Shown piece by piece: positions 53,845-61,891 of a DNA stretch of 64,000 nucleotides. The notes under the pieces were generated by a model. That model was not told where the DNA came from. It ran no database searches and saw only the letters and a list, made by a program, of their open reading frames with translations. This DNA comes from Pseudomonadota bacterium (lineage in GTDB: Bacteria > Pseudomonadota > Gammaproteobacteria > Burkholderiales > Rhodocyclaceae): contig QQUN01000050.1 in NCBI GenBank assembly GCA_008501585.1, forward strand, positions 1 through 64,000. Direction: 5' to 3'. Both the position numbers and the translations under genes were made by a program. The number at the start of each line of letters is the position of its first letter. Within the stretch, counting starts at the first letter, position 1.

Positions 53845-54387
53845 ATGGGTATTCGACACGCACTTCCTGCTGCCGCGCTTTTGCTCGCCCTGGGTTTGCC
53901 CGGATTCGGCAATGCAAGCGAACGTGTCGGCGACAGCCAGCCCGAGGTGAGTGCCGTGCCGGTCAGTGCCGGCGTACCGGTCAGCGAGCTGATCGTCCAG
54001 GGCCTGTCCTTCCTTGACACCCCCTACCGTTTCGGCGGCACCTCCCGCGACACAGGCATCGACTGCAGCGCCCTGGTACAGCTGGTTTTTCAGCGCGCCC
54101 TCGGGCTCGATCTGCCGCGCACCACGCAGGAGCTGGCCGAAATCGGCGAACGCCTCAAGCGCCCGCAACTCAAGGCGGGTGATCTGGTGTTCTTCAACAC
54201 CCGTCGGCGCGCCTATTCCCACGTGGGCATCTACCTCGGCGGCGACCGCTTCCTGCACGCCCCTTCGAGCGGCGGCAAGGTCCGCATCGAAAGCCTGAAC
54301 ACCCGCTACTGGAACAAGCGCTTCAACGGCGGCCGCCGTGTCGTCAGCAACACCGTGACGCCGGCCGCGGCCCAGATCCAGCAGTAA
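53845..54387 (+). CDS. NlpC/P60 family cysteine peptidase, exported
   Basis: The 180-aa protein has a signal peptide (IRHALPAAALLLALGLPGFG, cleavage near NAS) and no lipobox. The C-terminal NlpC/P60 domain has the catalytic Cys74 in TGIDCSALVQLVF, His127 in YSHVGIYLGG and the third polar residue His138 in FLHAPS, plus YRFGGTSRD and LKAGDLVFFN. Such enzymes cut gamma-D-Glu to diamino acid bonds in peptidoglycan stems. A promoter immediately upstream and the absence of a ribosome site suggest leaderless expression. It converges on the DUF2325 gene. Confidence 0.93.
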   Translation: MGIRHALPAAALLLALGLPGFGNASERVGDSQPEVSAVPVSAGVPVSELIVQGLSFLDTPYRFGGTSRDTGIDCSALVQLVFQRALGLDLPRTTQELAEIGERLKRPQLKAGDLVFFNTRRRAYSHVGIYLGGDRFLHAPSSGGKVRIESLNTRYWNKRFNGGRRVVSNTVTPAAAQIQQ

Positions 54388-54392
54388 CACGC

Positions 54393-54713
54393 TCAACAGC
54401 GCCGCTGCGGACAACTCCGGCAGTCGCTGCCCGCGCGTCGGTCCAGCGCTTGCTTCAGCGCACACACCGAACGGCGGCAACACACAAATTCCACCCCCGC
54501 CTTGCCCGCCGCCTCGCGGAAGCGCTGCATCACGTTGTGACCGAGAAAGTCCGTGAACAGGATCACCAGGTCCACCCCCACCGGCAGATCGGCCGCCCGG
54601 CGCTGATGGGAGCGGTCCCTTCCCGTCACATGGGCCGCGATACGGATGCCGAACTCGTCGAGCACTCCAGGAATGTTACCGAGACGATCAGCACCCACCA
54701 GCATGGCATTCAT
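54393..54713 (-). CDS. DUF2325 domain protein
   Basis: The 106-aa cytosolic protein has the DUF2325 pattern: a Rossmann-like start NAMLVGADRLGNIPGVLDEF, HVTGRDRSHQR, VDLVILFTDFLGHNVMQRFR and GVEFVCCRRSVCALKQAL. The cysteine-rich end (VCCRRSVC, CRSCPQRRC) could bind a metal. It is divergent from an iron-binding protein gene with Fur boxes between, so it is probably iron-regulated. The biochemical role of the family is unknown. Confidence 0.85.
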   Translation of the reverse strand: MNAMLVGADRLGNIPGVLDEFGIRIAAHVTGRDRSHQRRAADLPVGVDLVILFTDFLGHNVMQRFREAAGKAGVEFVCCRRSVCALKQALDRRAGSDCRSCPQRRC

Positions 54714-54724
54714 GACAAACTCCT

Positions 54725-54743
54725 ATTGCGAACGATTCGCATT
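54725..54743. promoter_or_regulatory. Fur box 1
   Basis: ATTGCGAACGATTCGCATT is a 9-1-9 near-palindrome (7 of 9 pairs) of the Fur type, 12 bases upstream of the DUF2325 start. It is placed to repress that gene under iron sufficiency. Confidence 0.65.
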
Positions 54744-54756
54744 CTAGATTACATCT

Positions 54757-54775
54757 AATGCGAATCATTTGCATT
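54757..54775. promoter_or_regulatory. Fur box 2
   Basis: AATGCGAATCATTTGCATT is a 9-1-9 palindrome with a single mismatch, a good Fur box. It overlaps the predicted -35 element (54769-54774) of the iron-binding protein gene, the standard position for repression. Confidence 0.8.
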
Positions 54776-54797
54776 ACGAATTTGTTCTCGTTACACT
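54769..54797 (+). promoter_or_regulatory. Promoter of the iron-binding protein gene
   Basis: TTGCAT (54769-54774), a 17-base spacer and TACACT (54792-54797) make a moderate sigma-70 promoter, 42 bases before the start codon and partly inside Fur box 2. Confidence 0.55.
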
Positions 54798-54838
54798 TTC
54801 GCCACGTTGAATTTTCCGAACCAGAGGCCCACTTGAAC

Positions 54839-55855
54839 ATGAAAAGCACTGTTGTCGCCGCCACCTTGTGTGCGCTGTTTACCGCTACCGCCGCTCACGC
54901 CGACGAAAAGGTCCTGAACCTCTACACCGCACGTCACTACCAGACCGACGAAGCGCTGTACGCCAATTTCACCAAGGCCACGGGCATCAAGGTCAACCGT
55001 ATCGAGGGCAAGGAAGACGCCCTGCTCGAGCGTATCCGCAGTGAAGGCGAGAACAGCCCGGCCGACGTGCTGATCACCGTTGATGCCTCGCGTCTGGCCA
55101 AGGCCGACGAACTGGGCGTGTTCGCACCGGTCAAGTCCGAGACGCTCACCTCGCGCATTCCGGCCAACCTGCGCACCGACACCTGGTTCGCCTTCTCGAC
55201 CCGCGCCCGCGTCATTGTGTACAACAAGGCCGCCATCAAGGCCGAGCAGGTGCAGAACTACGAAGACCTGGCCAGCCCGGCCCTCAAGGGCAAGGTGTGC
55301 ACCCGCTCCGGCAGCCACCCCTACAACCTCTCGCTGGGCGCCGCGATGATCGAGCACAACGGCGTCGAGAAGACCGAAGCCTGGGCCAAGGGCATCGTCG
55401 CCAACTTTGCACGTGATCCGAAGGGCGGCGACACCGACCAGATCCGTGCCGTGGCTGCCGGTGAGTGCGGCGTGGCCATCGCCAACAGCTACTACGTGGC
55501 CCGCCTGATCAACTCGTCCAAGCCGGAAGACCAGCAGGTCATGGGCGCGGTCGGCGTGATCTGGCCGAACCAGGCCAACGTCGGCACCCACATCAACGTT
55601 TCCGGCGGCGGCATGCTCAAGCACGCACCGAACAAGGCGGCGGCTGTCGCCTTCCTCGAGTACCTGGCCTCCGACGATGCCCAGCGCTACTTCGCCGACG
55701 GCAACAACGAATGGCCGGTGGTGCAGTCCGTCAAGGTGAGCAACGCCGCACTCGAGAAACTGGGCGCCTTCAAGGCCGACGCCCTGCCGGTCGGCAAGCT
55801 GGCCGAGACGGTGGCCGAAGCGCAAAAGGTGTATGACCGCGCCGGTTATCGTTGA
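54839..55855 (+). CDS. fbpA: Fe(3+) ABC transporter substrate-binding protein
   Basis: The 338-aa periplasmic protein has a signal peptide (KSTVVAATLCALFTATAAHA) and an FbpA/FutA1-type fold: VLNLYTARHYQTDEALYANF, PADVLITVDASRLAKADELG, WFAFSTRARVIVYNK, CGVAIANSYYVARLIN and FADGNNEWPVV. The Tyr pair in NSYYVA and the His/Tyr residues near ARHYQ fit ferric-iron ligands. Fur boxes and a promoter lie upstream and a terminator follows at once, so it is a single-gene transcript. No permease or ATPase gene is near. The symbol is by similarity. Confidence 0.92.
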   Translation: MKSTVVAATLCALFTATAAHADEKVLNLYTARHYQTDEALYANFTKATGIKVNRIEGKEDALLERIRSEGENSPADVLITVDASRLAKADELGVFAPVKSETLTSRIPANLRTDTWFAFSTRARVIVYNKAAIKAEQVQNYEDLASPALKGKVCTRSGSHPYNLSLGAAMIEHNGVEKTEAWAKGIVANFARDPKGGDTDQIRAVAAGECGVAIANSYYVARLINSSKPEDQQVMGAVGVIWPNQANVGTHINVSGGGMLKHAPNKAAAVAFLEYLASDDAQRYFADGNNEWPVVQSVKVSNAALEKLGAFKADALPVGKLAETVAEAQKVYDRAGYR

Positions 55856-55878
55856 TACGCCGCAACACACGGCACACA

Positions 55879-55901
55879 GGCGACCTGCGGGTCGCCTTTT
55901 T
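55879..55901 (+). terminator. Rho-independent terminator after fbpA
   Basis: GGCGACC-TGCG-GGTCGCC followed directly by TTTTT, 23 bases past the stop, is a textbook terminator. The 140 bases up to the next hairpin show no gene. Confidence 0.92.
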
Positions 55902-56041
55902 CATGGGCGCATGCGCCCCTGCCGCCCCGCGCTCACCGCGCCAGCAGGAGCGGACGTCGCGCAGCCACAGCCCATCGCCGGACAGGCAGCCAGGTCAGGC
56001 ATGTCGACGTACGGTGAAACGACCTCACTGCATCAATAAAA

Positions 56042-56071
56042 AACCCCCATGCACCACAGCGCATGGGGGTT
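56042..56071 (-). terminator. Rho-independent terminator after acyl-CoA dehydrogenase gene
   Basis: AACCCCCATGC pairs with GCATGGGGGTT (11 bp) around an 8-base loop. On the minus strand TTTTTTATT follows, so it ends the etf-acyl-CoA dehydrogenase transcript. Confidence 0.9.
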
Positions 56072-56094
56072 GATGTGCGATCGGTCAGAATCGA

Positions 56095-57891
56095 TCAGAA
56101 CATCTCGTCTTCCAGCGCCAGAGCGCCAGCAGCACCATGAACCACCACATAGGCCAGGCCCGGGGCCTGTGACAGCACGTGGTCGGCATAGAAGCGCGCG
56201 GTGACGATCTTGGCCTGATAGAAGGCCGCATCCCCCGCCCCTTCGGCCAGACGCTGCTGCGACACCAATGCCGCACGCGCCATCTGCCAGCCGCCGGCAA
56301 CGATACCGAACAGCTTGAGCATGGGCACCGCACCGACCGAGGCCGCCTTGATGTCGCTGCCGTAGGTCGCCAGCACGTAATCGGTGGCTTCTTCCAGCGC
56401 GGTGATGCCGGCCGACAGCGCGGTGCGGATCGCCTTGTACTCGGCGCCGCTCTGGTCGTTCAGCTGCACCACCACGGCGCGCATCTGCTCGATCACCGCC
56501 TTCATGGCCACACCGCCGTCACGGGCGATCTTGCGGCCGATCAGGTCGTTGCCCTGGATGGCCGTGGTGCCTTCGTAGATGGTGGTGATCCGTGCGTCAC
56601 GGAAGTGCTGCGCCGCACCGGTTTCCTCGATGAAGCCCATGCCACCGTGAACCTGCACGCCGGTCGAGGCGATATCGATCGAATTCTCCGTGCACCAGCC
56701 CTTGACGATCGGGATCAGCAGATCGACGAAAGCCTGGTTCTGCGCCCGTACCGCCTCGTCCGGGTGGTCGTGCGCCATGTCGGTCGCGGCACCCACCACA
56801 TAGGCCAGCGCGCGCATGGCTTCGGTCTGCGACTTCATCGACATCAGCATGCGACGCACGTCGGGATGGCGAATGATCGCCACCTTGCCGCCGCCGCGCA
56901 CGCCGGCTTCGGTGCCCTGGACACGGTCACGCGCATAACCGACCGCCTGCTGGTAGGCGCGCTCGGACAATGCCAGGCCTTCCATGCCAACGGCGAAGCG
57001 GGCCTCGTTCATCATGATGAACATGTACTCCAGGCCGCGGTTCGGCTCGCCGATCAGATAGCCGGTGGCGCCGCCCTTGTCGCCGAACGCGAGCACGCAG
57101 GTCGGGCTGGCGTGGATGCCCAGCTTGTGTTCGATCGACACGCAATGCACGTCGTTGCGCGCCCCGATCGTGCCCTCGGCATCGACCATGAACTTCGGCA
57201 CCAGGAACAGCGAAATGCCCTTCACACCCTCCGGCGCATCCGGCAAGCGGGCCAGCACCAGGTGCACGATGTTGTCGGTGAGGTCGTGCTCGCCGTAGGT
57301 GATGAAGATTTTCTGACCGAAGATCTTGTAGCTGCCGTCGGCCTGCGGCTCGGCGCGGGTGCGCACTGCAGCCAGATCCGAACCGGCCTGCGGCTCGGTG
57401 AGGTTCATGGTGCCGGTCCACTCGCCGCTGACCATCTTGGTCAGGTACACCGCCTTCTGCTCGTCGGTACCACGCAGCATCAGTGCCTCGATGGCACCGT
57501 TGGTCAGCATCGGGCACAGTGAAAAGGCCATGTTGGCCGATTTCCACATTTCCATCACCGCCGTGCTCACCAGCTTGGGCAGGCCCTGGCCGCCGTACTC
57601 CGGATCGCAGGCCAGCGCCGTCCAGCCGGACTCGGCAAACTGACGATAAGCGACCTGCCAGCCCGGCGCCGTGGTGACCTTGCCGTCTGCCCACTTGGCA
57701 CCCACCTGGTCGCCGGTGCGGTTCAGCGGCGAGAGCACGCCCGCGGCGAACTTGCCAGCCTCCTCCAGCACGGCATCGACCAGATCGTCGGTGGCATCGC
57801 CAAAACTCGGCAGCTGGCCGACCTGCTCAAGCCCGGCCAGTTCCTTCATCACGAACTGCATATCCCGGATCGGGGCTACGTAATCGCTCAT
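56095..57891 (-). CDS. Acyl-CoA dehydrogenase with C-terminal extension (DmdC/AcdA-like)
   Basis: The 598-aa FAD enzyme oxidises an acyl-CoA to the 2-enoyl-CoA. An N-terminal extension ([20 protein letters not shown]) is typical of the 600-residue class, followed by [58 protein letters not shown], and [20 protein letters not shown] with [20 protein letters not shown] holding the catalytic Glu. A C-terminal helical extension completes it. Databases often call this class 3-methylmercaptopropionyl-CoA dehydrogenase, but chain-length preference is open. It ends the etfB-etfA-cbiM-like run, so EtfAB should be its electron acceptor. Confidence 0.93.
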   Translation of the reverse strand: MSDYVAPIRDMQFVMKELAGLEQVGQLPSFGDATDDLVDAVLEEAGKFAAGVLSPLNRTGDQVGAKWADGKVTTAPGWQVAYRQFAESGWTALACDPEYGGQGLPKLVSTAVMEMWKSANMAFSLCPMLTNGAIEALMLRGTDEQKAVYLTKMVSGEWTGTMNLTEPQAGSDLAAVRTRAEPQADGSYKIFGQKIFITYGEHDLTDNIVHLVLARLPDAPEGVKGISLFLVPKFMVDAEGTIGARNDVHCVSIEHKLGIHASPTCVLAFGDKGGATGYLIGEPNRGLEYMFIMMNEARFAVGMEGLALSERAYQQAVGYARDRVQGTEAGVRGGGKVAIIRHPDVRRMLMSMKSQTEAMRALAYVVGAATDMAHDHPDEAVRAQNQAFVDLLIPIVKGWCTENSIDIASTGVQVHGGMGFIEETGAAQHFRDARITTIYEGTTAIQGNDLIGRKIARDGGVAMKAVIEQMRAVVVQLNDQSGAEYKAIRTALSAGITALEEATDYVLATYGSDIKAASVGAVPMLKLFGIVAGGWQMARAALVSQQRLAEGAGDAAFYQAKIVTARFYADHVLSQAPGLAYVVVHGAAGALALEDEMF

Positions 57892-57950
57892 TGTCCATGC
57901 ACTCCTGTCCAGTGTGAGATTGGGCCCACGGAACGCGCCGCAGCCCTGAC

Positions 57951-58616
57951 CTATTTGTTCTTCAAATACTGACGGTCATCGAAGCTGACGACCCAGTCGG
58001 GTCGATAGATGACCAGTACCGTCACCACCGCGCCTGACAGCCAGGCTTCCGAGAAGCCCAGCAGCAGGACATACGGCAGGTAGTTTGCTGCCAGAAAATC
58101 CAGGGCATACACCCCGGCCGCGCTCAGCACGACCGACGCCAGCAGCCCCTGCGCCAGCACCGTGGCCGCACTGCCAAAGAACGCGACCACGAACACATAC
58201 ACAAAAAAATGCCGCGGCAAACGCCACGCCACCAGGCGACGGATGGTCTCGGCGCAGATCACCGGCCACACCGCCATCACCAGCCAGTTCATTGGGCCGC
58301 TCTGCCAGTCGCCCCCTGTTGCCAGCATGACCCCGGCCAGCACCACTGCGAGCAGGGCCATGGCCAGTTGCGGGCCAAACAGCAAGGTGGCCACCATGGC
58401 GCCCAGCAGGTGCAGATCCAGGCCGGGATAAACCCCGGCCTTCATCCGCCACACCAGCATCAGCGCCACCGCGGCGCCGAGCCAGACGTTGAAACGCGCG
58501 GGCTGTTTGAGGCTGGCCCACGGGCCGGCACGGACGATCCACACCAGCACCAGGGAAGCGAGCACGCCCGCCCCCCACAACCAGCCCGCGCCAAACAGCT
58601 CAGCGGCGAAGTTCAC
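57951..58616 (-). CDS. CbiM-family energy-coupling factor transporter permease
   Basis: The 221-aa integral membrane protein has about six hydrophobic helices (GAGWLWGAGVLASLVLVWIV, FNVWLGAAVALMLVWRM, LAMALLAVVLAGVML, FFVYVFVVAFFGSAATVLA). The CbiM/NikM-family signature MKAGVYPGLDLHLLGAMVAT includes a His like the metal-binding ones. CbiM proteins take up cobalt or nickel with ATPase partners. None is encoded here, and the N-terminal Met-His metal loop of CbiM is absent, so the substrate is uncertain. It lies between etfA (19 bases) and the acyl-CoA dehydrogenase gene (59 bases). Confidence 0.82.
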   Translation of the reverse strand: MNFAAELFGAGWLWGAGVLASLVLVWIVRAGPWASLKQPARFNVWLGAAVALMLVWRMKAGVYPGLDLHLLGAMVATLLFGPQLAMALLAVVLAGVMLATGGDWQSGPMNWLVMAVWPVICAETIRRLVAWRLPRHFFVYVFVVAFFGSAATVLAQGLLASVVLSAAGVYALDFLAANYLPYVLLLGFSEAWLSGAVVTVLVIYRPDWVVSFDDRQYLKNK

Positions 58617-58635
58617 CGCCGCCGACGCCCTGCGC

Positions 58636-59571
58636 TCAGCCCAGTGCCTGGGTCAGCGCCGGCACCGCCTCGAACAGGTCGGCCACCAGGCCGTAGTCGG
58701 CTACCTGGAAGATCGGAGCCTCTTCGTCCTTGTTAATGGCGACGATGACTTTCGAGTCCTTCATGCCGGCCAGGTGCTGGATGGCACCGGAGATGCCGAT
58801 CGCCACGTACAACTGCGGGGCAACGATCTTGCCGGTCTGGCCGACCTGGTAGTCGTTCGGCACATAGCCGGCATCGACCGCGGCGCGGCTGGCGCCGAGG
58901 GCGGCGCCGAGCTTGTCGGCCAGCGGCTCGAGCAGGCTGTGGTAGTTCTCGCCGTTGCCCAGGCCGCGACCACCGGAGACGACGATGCCGGCCGCGCCCA
59001 GCTCGGGACGCTCGGACTTGGTCAGTTCGCGACCGACCAACGTTGTGAGGCCGGTGTCGGCCGCCGCATCGATGGCTTCGACACTGGCGCTGCCGCCGGT
59101 CTCGGCCACGGCGTCGAAGCCGGTGGTGCGCACGGTGATGACCTTGACCGCATCGGCGCTCTGCACGGTGGCGATGGCGTTGCCGGCGTAGATCGGGCGG
59201 CGGAAGGTGTCGGCCGACTCGACGCCGATGATGTCGGAGATCTGCGCCACGTCCAGCTGCGCGGCCACGCGCGGCAGCACGTTCTTGCCGAAGGTGCTGG
59301 CGGCAGCCAGGATGTGGCTGTAGCCGGCGGCATTGGCAGCGACCAGCGCGGCGACGTTTTCAGCGCCACCGTCGGCGTAGTGGGCGGCATCGGCCACGCG
59401 CACCTTGCTCACGCCGGCGATCTTGGCGCCAGCTTCGGCGGCGGCACCGCAGCCGCTACCGACCACCAGCAGGTCGATGTCGCCACCGATGGCCTGCGCC
59501 GCGGCGAGGGTGTTGAGGGTGCCAGCCTTGATGCTGGCGTTGTCGTGTTCTGCAATGACGAGAATAGGCAT
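58636..59571 (-). CDS. etfA: Electron transfer flavoprotein, alpha subunit
   Basis: The 311-aa subunit holds FAD and passes electrons from acyl-CoA dehydrogenases to ETF-quinone oxidoreductase. The N-terminal half has [20 protein letters not shown] and [20 protein letters not shown]. The C-terminal FAD domain has [60 protein letters not shown] and [20 protein letters not shown]. It follows etfB by 2 bases. The overall set serves fatty-acid or aromatic-acid oxidation. Confidence 0.97.
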   Translation of the reverse strand: MPILVIAEHDNASIKAGTLNTLAAAQAIGGDIDLLVVGSGCGAAAEAGAKIAGVSKVRVADAAHYADGGAENVAALVAANAAGYSHILAAASTFGKNVLPRVAAQLDVAQISDIIGVESADTFRRPIYAGNAIATVQSADAVKVITVRTTGFDAVAETGGSASVEAIDAAADTGLTTLVGRELTKSERPELGAAGIVVSGGRGLGNGENYHSLLEPLADKLGAALGASRAAVDAGYVPNDYQVGQTGKIVAPQLYVAIGISGAIQHLAGMKDSKVIVAINKDEEAPIFQVADYGLVADLFEAVPALTQALG

Positions 59572-59573
59572 GG

Positions 59574-60323
59574 TCAGATCACCTTGGCTTCGTTCTTGAG
59601 TTTGGCGACCAGTTCGGCCACATCGGCAACTTTGATGCCCGCGCTGCGCTTGGGCGGCTCTTCAACCTTGAGCGTCTTGAGGCGCGGGGCAACATCGACG
59701 CCCAGATCGGCCGGGGTGACGGTCTCGAGCGGCTTCTTCTTGGCCTTCATGATGTTGGGCAGCGTGGCGTAGCGCGGCTCGTTCAGGCGCAGGTCGGTGG
59801 TGACGATGGCCGGCAGGGACATCGACAGGGTCTCGAGACCACCGTCGATCTCGCGCGTGACCGTGGCCTTGCCGTCGGCAATCGCCACTTTGGAGGCGAA
59901 GGTGGCCTGCGGCAGGTTCAGCAGTGCGGCGAGCATCTGGCCGGTCTGGTTGGCGTCGTCGTCGATCGCCTGCTTGCCCAGGATGACCAGCTGCGGGCCT
60001 TCCTTCTCGACCAGGGTCTTGAGCAGCTTGGCCACGGCCAGCGGCTGGAGTTCTTCGTCGGTCTGCACCAGGATGCCGCGATCGGCACCGATGGCCATGG
60101 CCGTGCGCAGGGTTTCCTGGCACTGCGCCACGCCGCAGGACACGGCGATCACTTCGGTGGCCACGCCGGCTTCTTTCAGGCGGACGGCCTCTTCGACGGC
60201 GATTTCGTCGAAGGGGTTCATGCTCATCTTGACGTTGGCAATGTCGACGCCGCTGGCGTCAGCCTTCACGCGCACTTTTACGTTGTAATCAACGACCCGC
60301 TTGACGGGAACCAGAATCTTCAA
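59574..60323 (-). CDS. etfB: Electron transfer flavoprotein, beta subunit
   Basis: The 249-aa subunit binds AMP and docks to acyl-CoA dehydrogenases. Landmarks are [37 protein letters not shown], the recognition-loop region [20 protein letters not shown] and [20 protein letters not shown]. The start is TTG 60323, preceded by a perfect AAGGAGG ribosome site. No nearby ATG fits the family N-terminus. It is the first gene of the minus-strand operon and shares its upstream region, with three operator-like palindromes, with the divergent TetR gene. Confidence 0.96.
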   Translation of the reverse strand: MKILVPVKRVVDYNVKVRVKADASGVDIANVKMSMNPFDEIAVEEAVRLKEAGVATEVIAVSCGVAQCQETLRTAMAIGADRGILVQTDEELQPLAVAKLLKTLVEKEGPQLVILGKQAIDDDANQTGQMLAALLNLPQATFASKVAIADGKATVTREIDGGLETLSMSLPAIVTTDLRLNEPRYATLPNIMKAKKKPLETVTPADLGVDVAPRLKTLKVEEPPKRSAGIKVADVAELVAKLKNEAKVI

Positions 60324-60434
60324 GGCTGTCCTCCTTAATCAGATCTTCAGAAAGGCGGGGGTACCGCCGAGCTTGCAAGCATTATGGCACCGCCTGCGGG
60401 GTTTCGCATTCGAGCCCCGGGCATGGCCAAAATT

Positions 60435-60452
60435 CCATACGCCAAAGTATGG
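60435..60452. promoter_or_regulatory. TetR operator site 1
   Basis: CCATAC-GCCAAA-GTATGG is a perfect 6-6-6 palindrome in the divergent etfB/tetR promoter region, and the best of four similar sites in the window. Confidence 0.7.
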
Positions 60453-60453
60453 G

Positions 60454-60471
60454 CCGTACGGTAGCGTATGG
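60454..60471. promoter_or_regulatory. TetR operator site 2
   Basis: CCGTAC-GGTAGC-GTATGG has one mismatch in the arms and is centred 19 bases from site 1. It shares its last 12 bases exactly with the site at 62804. Confidence 0.65.
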
Positions 60472-60484
60472 AGGGTGATTTTGT

Positions 60485-60502
60485 CAATACTACGCCGTAT
60501 GG
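60485..60502. promoter_or_regulatory. TetR operator site 3, overlapping the tetR start codon
   Basis: CAATAC-TACGCC-GTATGG keeps most of the palindrome and covers the ATG of the regulator gene at 60499, a position suited to autorepression. Confidence 0.5.
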
Positions 60503-61092
60503 AAAATTCAAAAGCCAAACCTCGCGCCCAACTCGACCGCTCGGCCTGGGTGCTCGCTGCCACCGATCTGCTGGCAAAAGAAGGCGTCGCCGGCCTGCGG
60601 GTGGAGTTGCTGGCCAAGCACCTGAAGGTGACCAAGGGCAGTTTCTACTGGCACTTCAAGGACCGCGGCGACCTGCTGCAGTCGGTGCTCGAGGTCTGGA
60701 AGGAAGGCCGGATCCGCGACATCGTCAAGCAGACGCGGGCCAATCCGGGCAACGAGTTGTCGCAGTTACACCACGTCATCGACGTCTACAGTGCCAGCCG
60801 CAGCCGCAAAGGCATGATGATCGAGCTGGCCGTGCGCGACTGGGCGCGGCGCGACGAGACCGCCGCCGCCGTGGTCGAAGAAGTCGACACCTGGCGCCTG
60901 AAGTGCGCGCGTGAGCTGTTCCTGGCCTGCGGCATCCCGATGGCCGAAGCCTCGAGCCGCAGCATGCTGCTCTACGCCTATGTGTTTGGTGTGTCGCTGA
61001 TGTTCTGTGATCGCTATGCCGACAATCTGAGCGAACTCAAGAACGACATCGCCGGCCTCATTGCCCGCTCCTCCGCCGACACACCGGCCTGA
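60499..61092 (+). CDS. TetR-family regulator of acyl-CoA oxidation genes
   Basis: The 197-aa regulator has an N-terminal helix-turn-helix (about 14-60, WVLAATDLLAKEGVAGLRVE, HLKVTKGSFYWHFKDRGDLL) and a C-terminal ligand domain with KGMMIELAVRDWARRDE and RSMLLYAYVFGVSLMF. The ATG at 60499 is inside operator site 3. It is divergent from etfBA and near the crotonase and ligase genes. TetR regulators of this kind in betaproteobacteria respond to acyl-CoAs, so derepression by an acyl-CoA is likely (inference). It converges on tatD. Confidence 0.9.
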   Translation: MENSKAKPRAQLDRSAWVLAATDLLAKEGVAGLRVELLAKHLKVTKGSFYWHFKDRGDLLQSVLEVWKEGRIRDIVKQTRANPGNELSQLHHVIDVYSASRSRKGMMIELAVRDWARRDETAAAVVEEVDTWRLKCARELFLACGIPMAEASSRSMLLYAYVFGVSLMFCDRYADNLSELKNDIAGLIARSSADTPA

Positions 61093-61095
61093 CGA

Positions 61096-61872
61096 TCAGC
61101 CGAGCAGCGTGTTCAGCCGCGGCAACACTCGCCGCGCGTTGTGCTCGGTCGCCGCAATCACCTCCGCCACCGGCACGTCGCGCAGGCCGGCGAGGGTGTC
61201 GGCGATCCGGGCCAGGTTGGCCGGCAGGTTGCGTTGCCCGCGCGCCCACTCGGGCGGCATGTCGGGCGCATCGGTTTCCAGCACGATGGCGTCCAGTGGC
61301 AAGTCGGCCGCCAGCGCGCGGATGCGGCGTGAGCCCGGATAGGTGAGTGTGCCGCCAAAACCCAGCGCAAACCCCATCCCCAGCAGCGTATCGGCCTGCT
61401 GACGACTGCCATTGAAGGCATGCGCGATGCCACCGCGCACGCCGGCCCGTTTCACTGCCTGGATGACCGCCTCGACCGCGTGGCGCACATGCAGGATCAC
61501 CGGCAGATCAAACCGCCTGGCCAGGGCCAGTTGCGCCTCGAACCAGGGCAGCTGCGCTTCCAGCGTCGGGGTGTTGATGAACCCGTCCAGTCCGATCTCG
61601 CCGACGGCCACCACGTCGGGACGTGCCAGCCGCTGCGCGAGCTGTTCGAGATCGGCCGCCTGCGCCGAGTCGACATAGAGCGGATGCAGGCCATAGGCCC
61701 GGGCCACATTCGGCGTGGCATCGGCCAGCGCGTCGAGCGCGTCGAAACCGGCGGCCGTGACGGCGGGAACGACAAAGCCGCCCACGCCGGCGGCACGGGC
61801 GGCCTCGATCAGCGCCGGGCGGTCCGGCGCGAACTCGTCGGCGTCGAGGTGGATGTGGGTGTCGATCAGCAT
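61096..61872 (-). CDS. TatD family metal-dependent hydrolase
   Basis: The 258-aa TIM-barrel hydrolase has metal-binding residues in LIDTHIHLDADEF, AVGEIGLDGFI (Glu), VILHVRHAVEAV, GGIAHAFNGSRQQ and VLETDAPDMPPEW. TatD-type enzymes are 3'-5' DNases or D-aminoacyl-tRNA deacylases. Members with GLDGF in place of GLD(Y/F)YW-type sequence are common paralogues (YjjV-like), so the exact reaction is not assigned. It is downstream of the crotonase-family gene by 19 bases and probably cotranscribed. Confidence 0.93.
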   Translation of the reverse strand: MLIDTHIHLDADEFAPDRPALIEAARAAGVGGFVVPAVTAAGFDALDALADATPNVARAYGLHPLYVDSAQAADLEQLAQRLARPDVVAVGEIGLDGFINTPTLEAQLPWFEAQLALARRFDLPVILHVRHAVEAVIQAVKRAGVRGGIAHAFNGSRQQADTLLGMGFALGFGGTLTYPGSRRIRALAADLPLDAIVLETDAPDMPPEWARGQRNLPANLARIADTLAGLRDVPVAEVIAATEHNARRVLPRLNTLLG

Positions 61873-61891
61873 CGCACCCGCAACCTGTGGC

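Noticed and set aside
55833..56039. Small plus-strand frame after fbpA
   Set aside because: It begins inside fbpA and reads through a strong terminator hairpin; it has no ribosome site.
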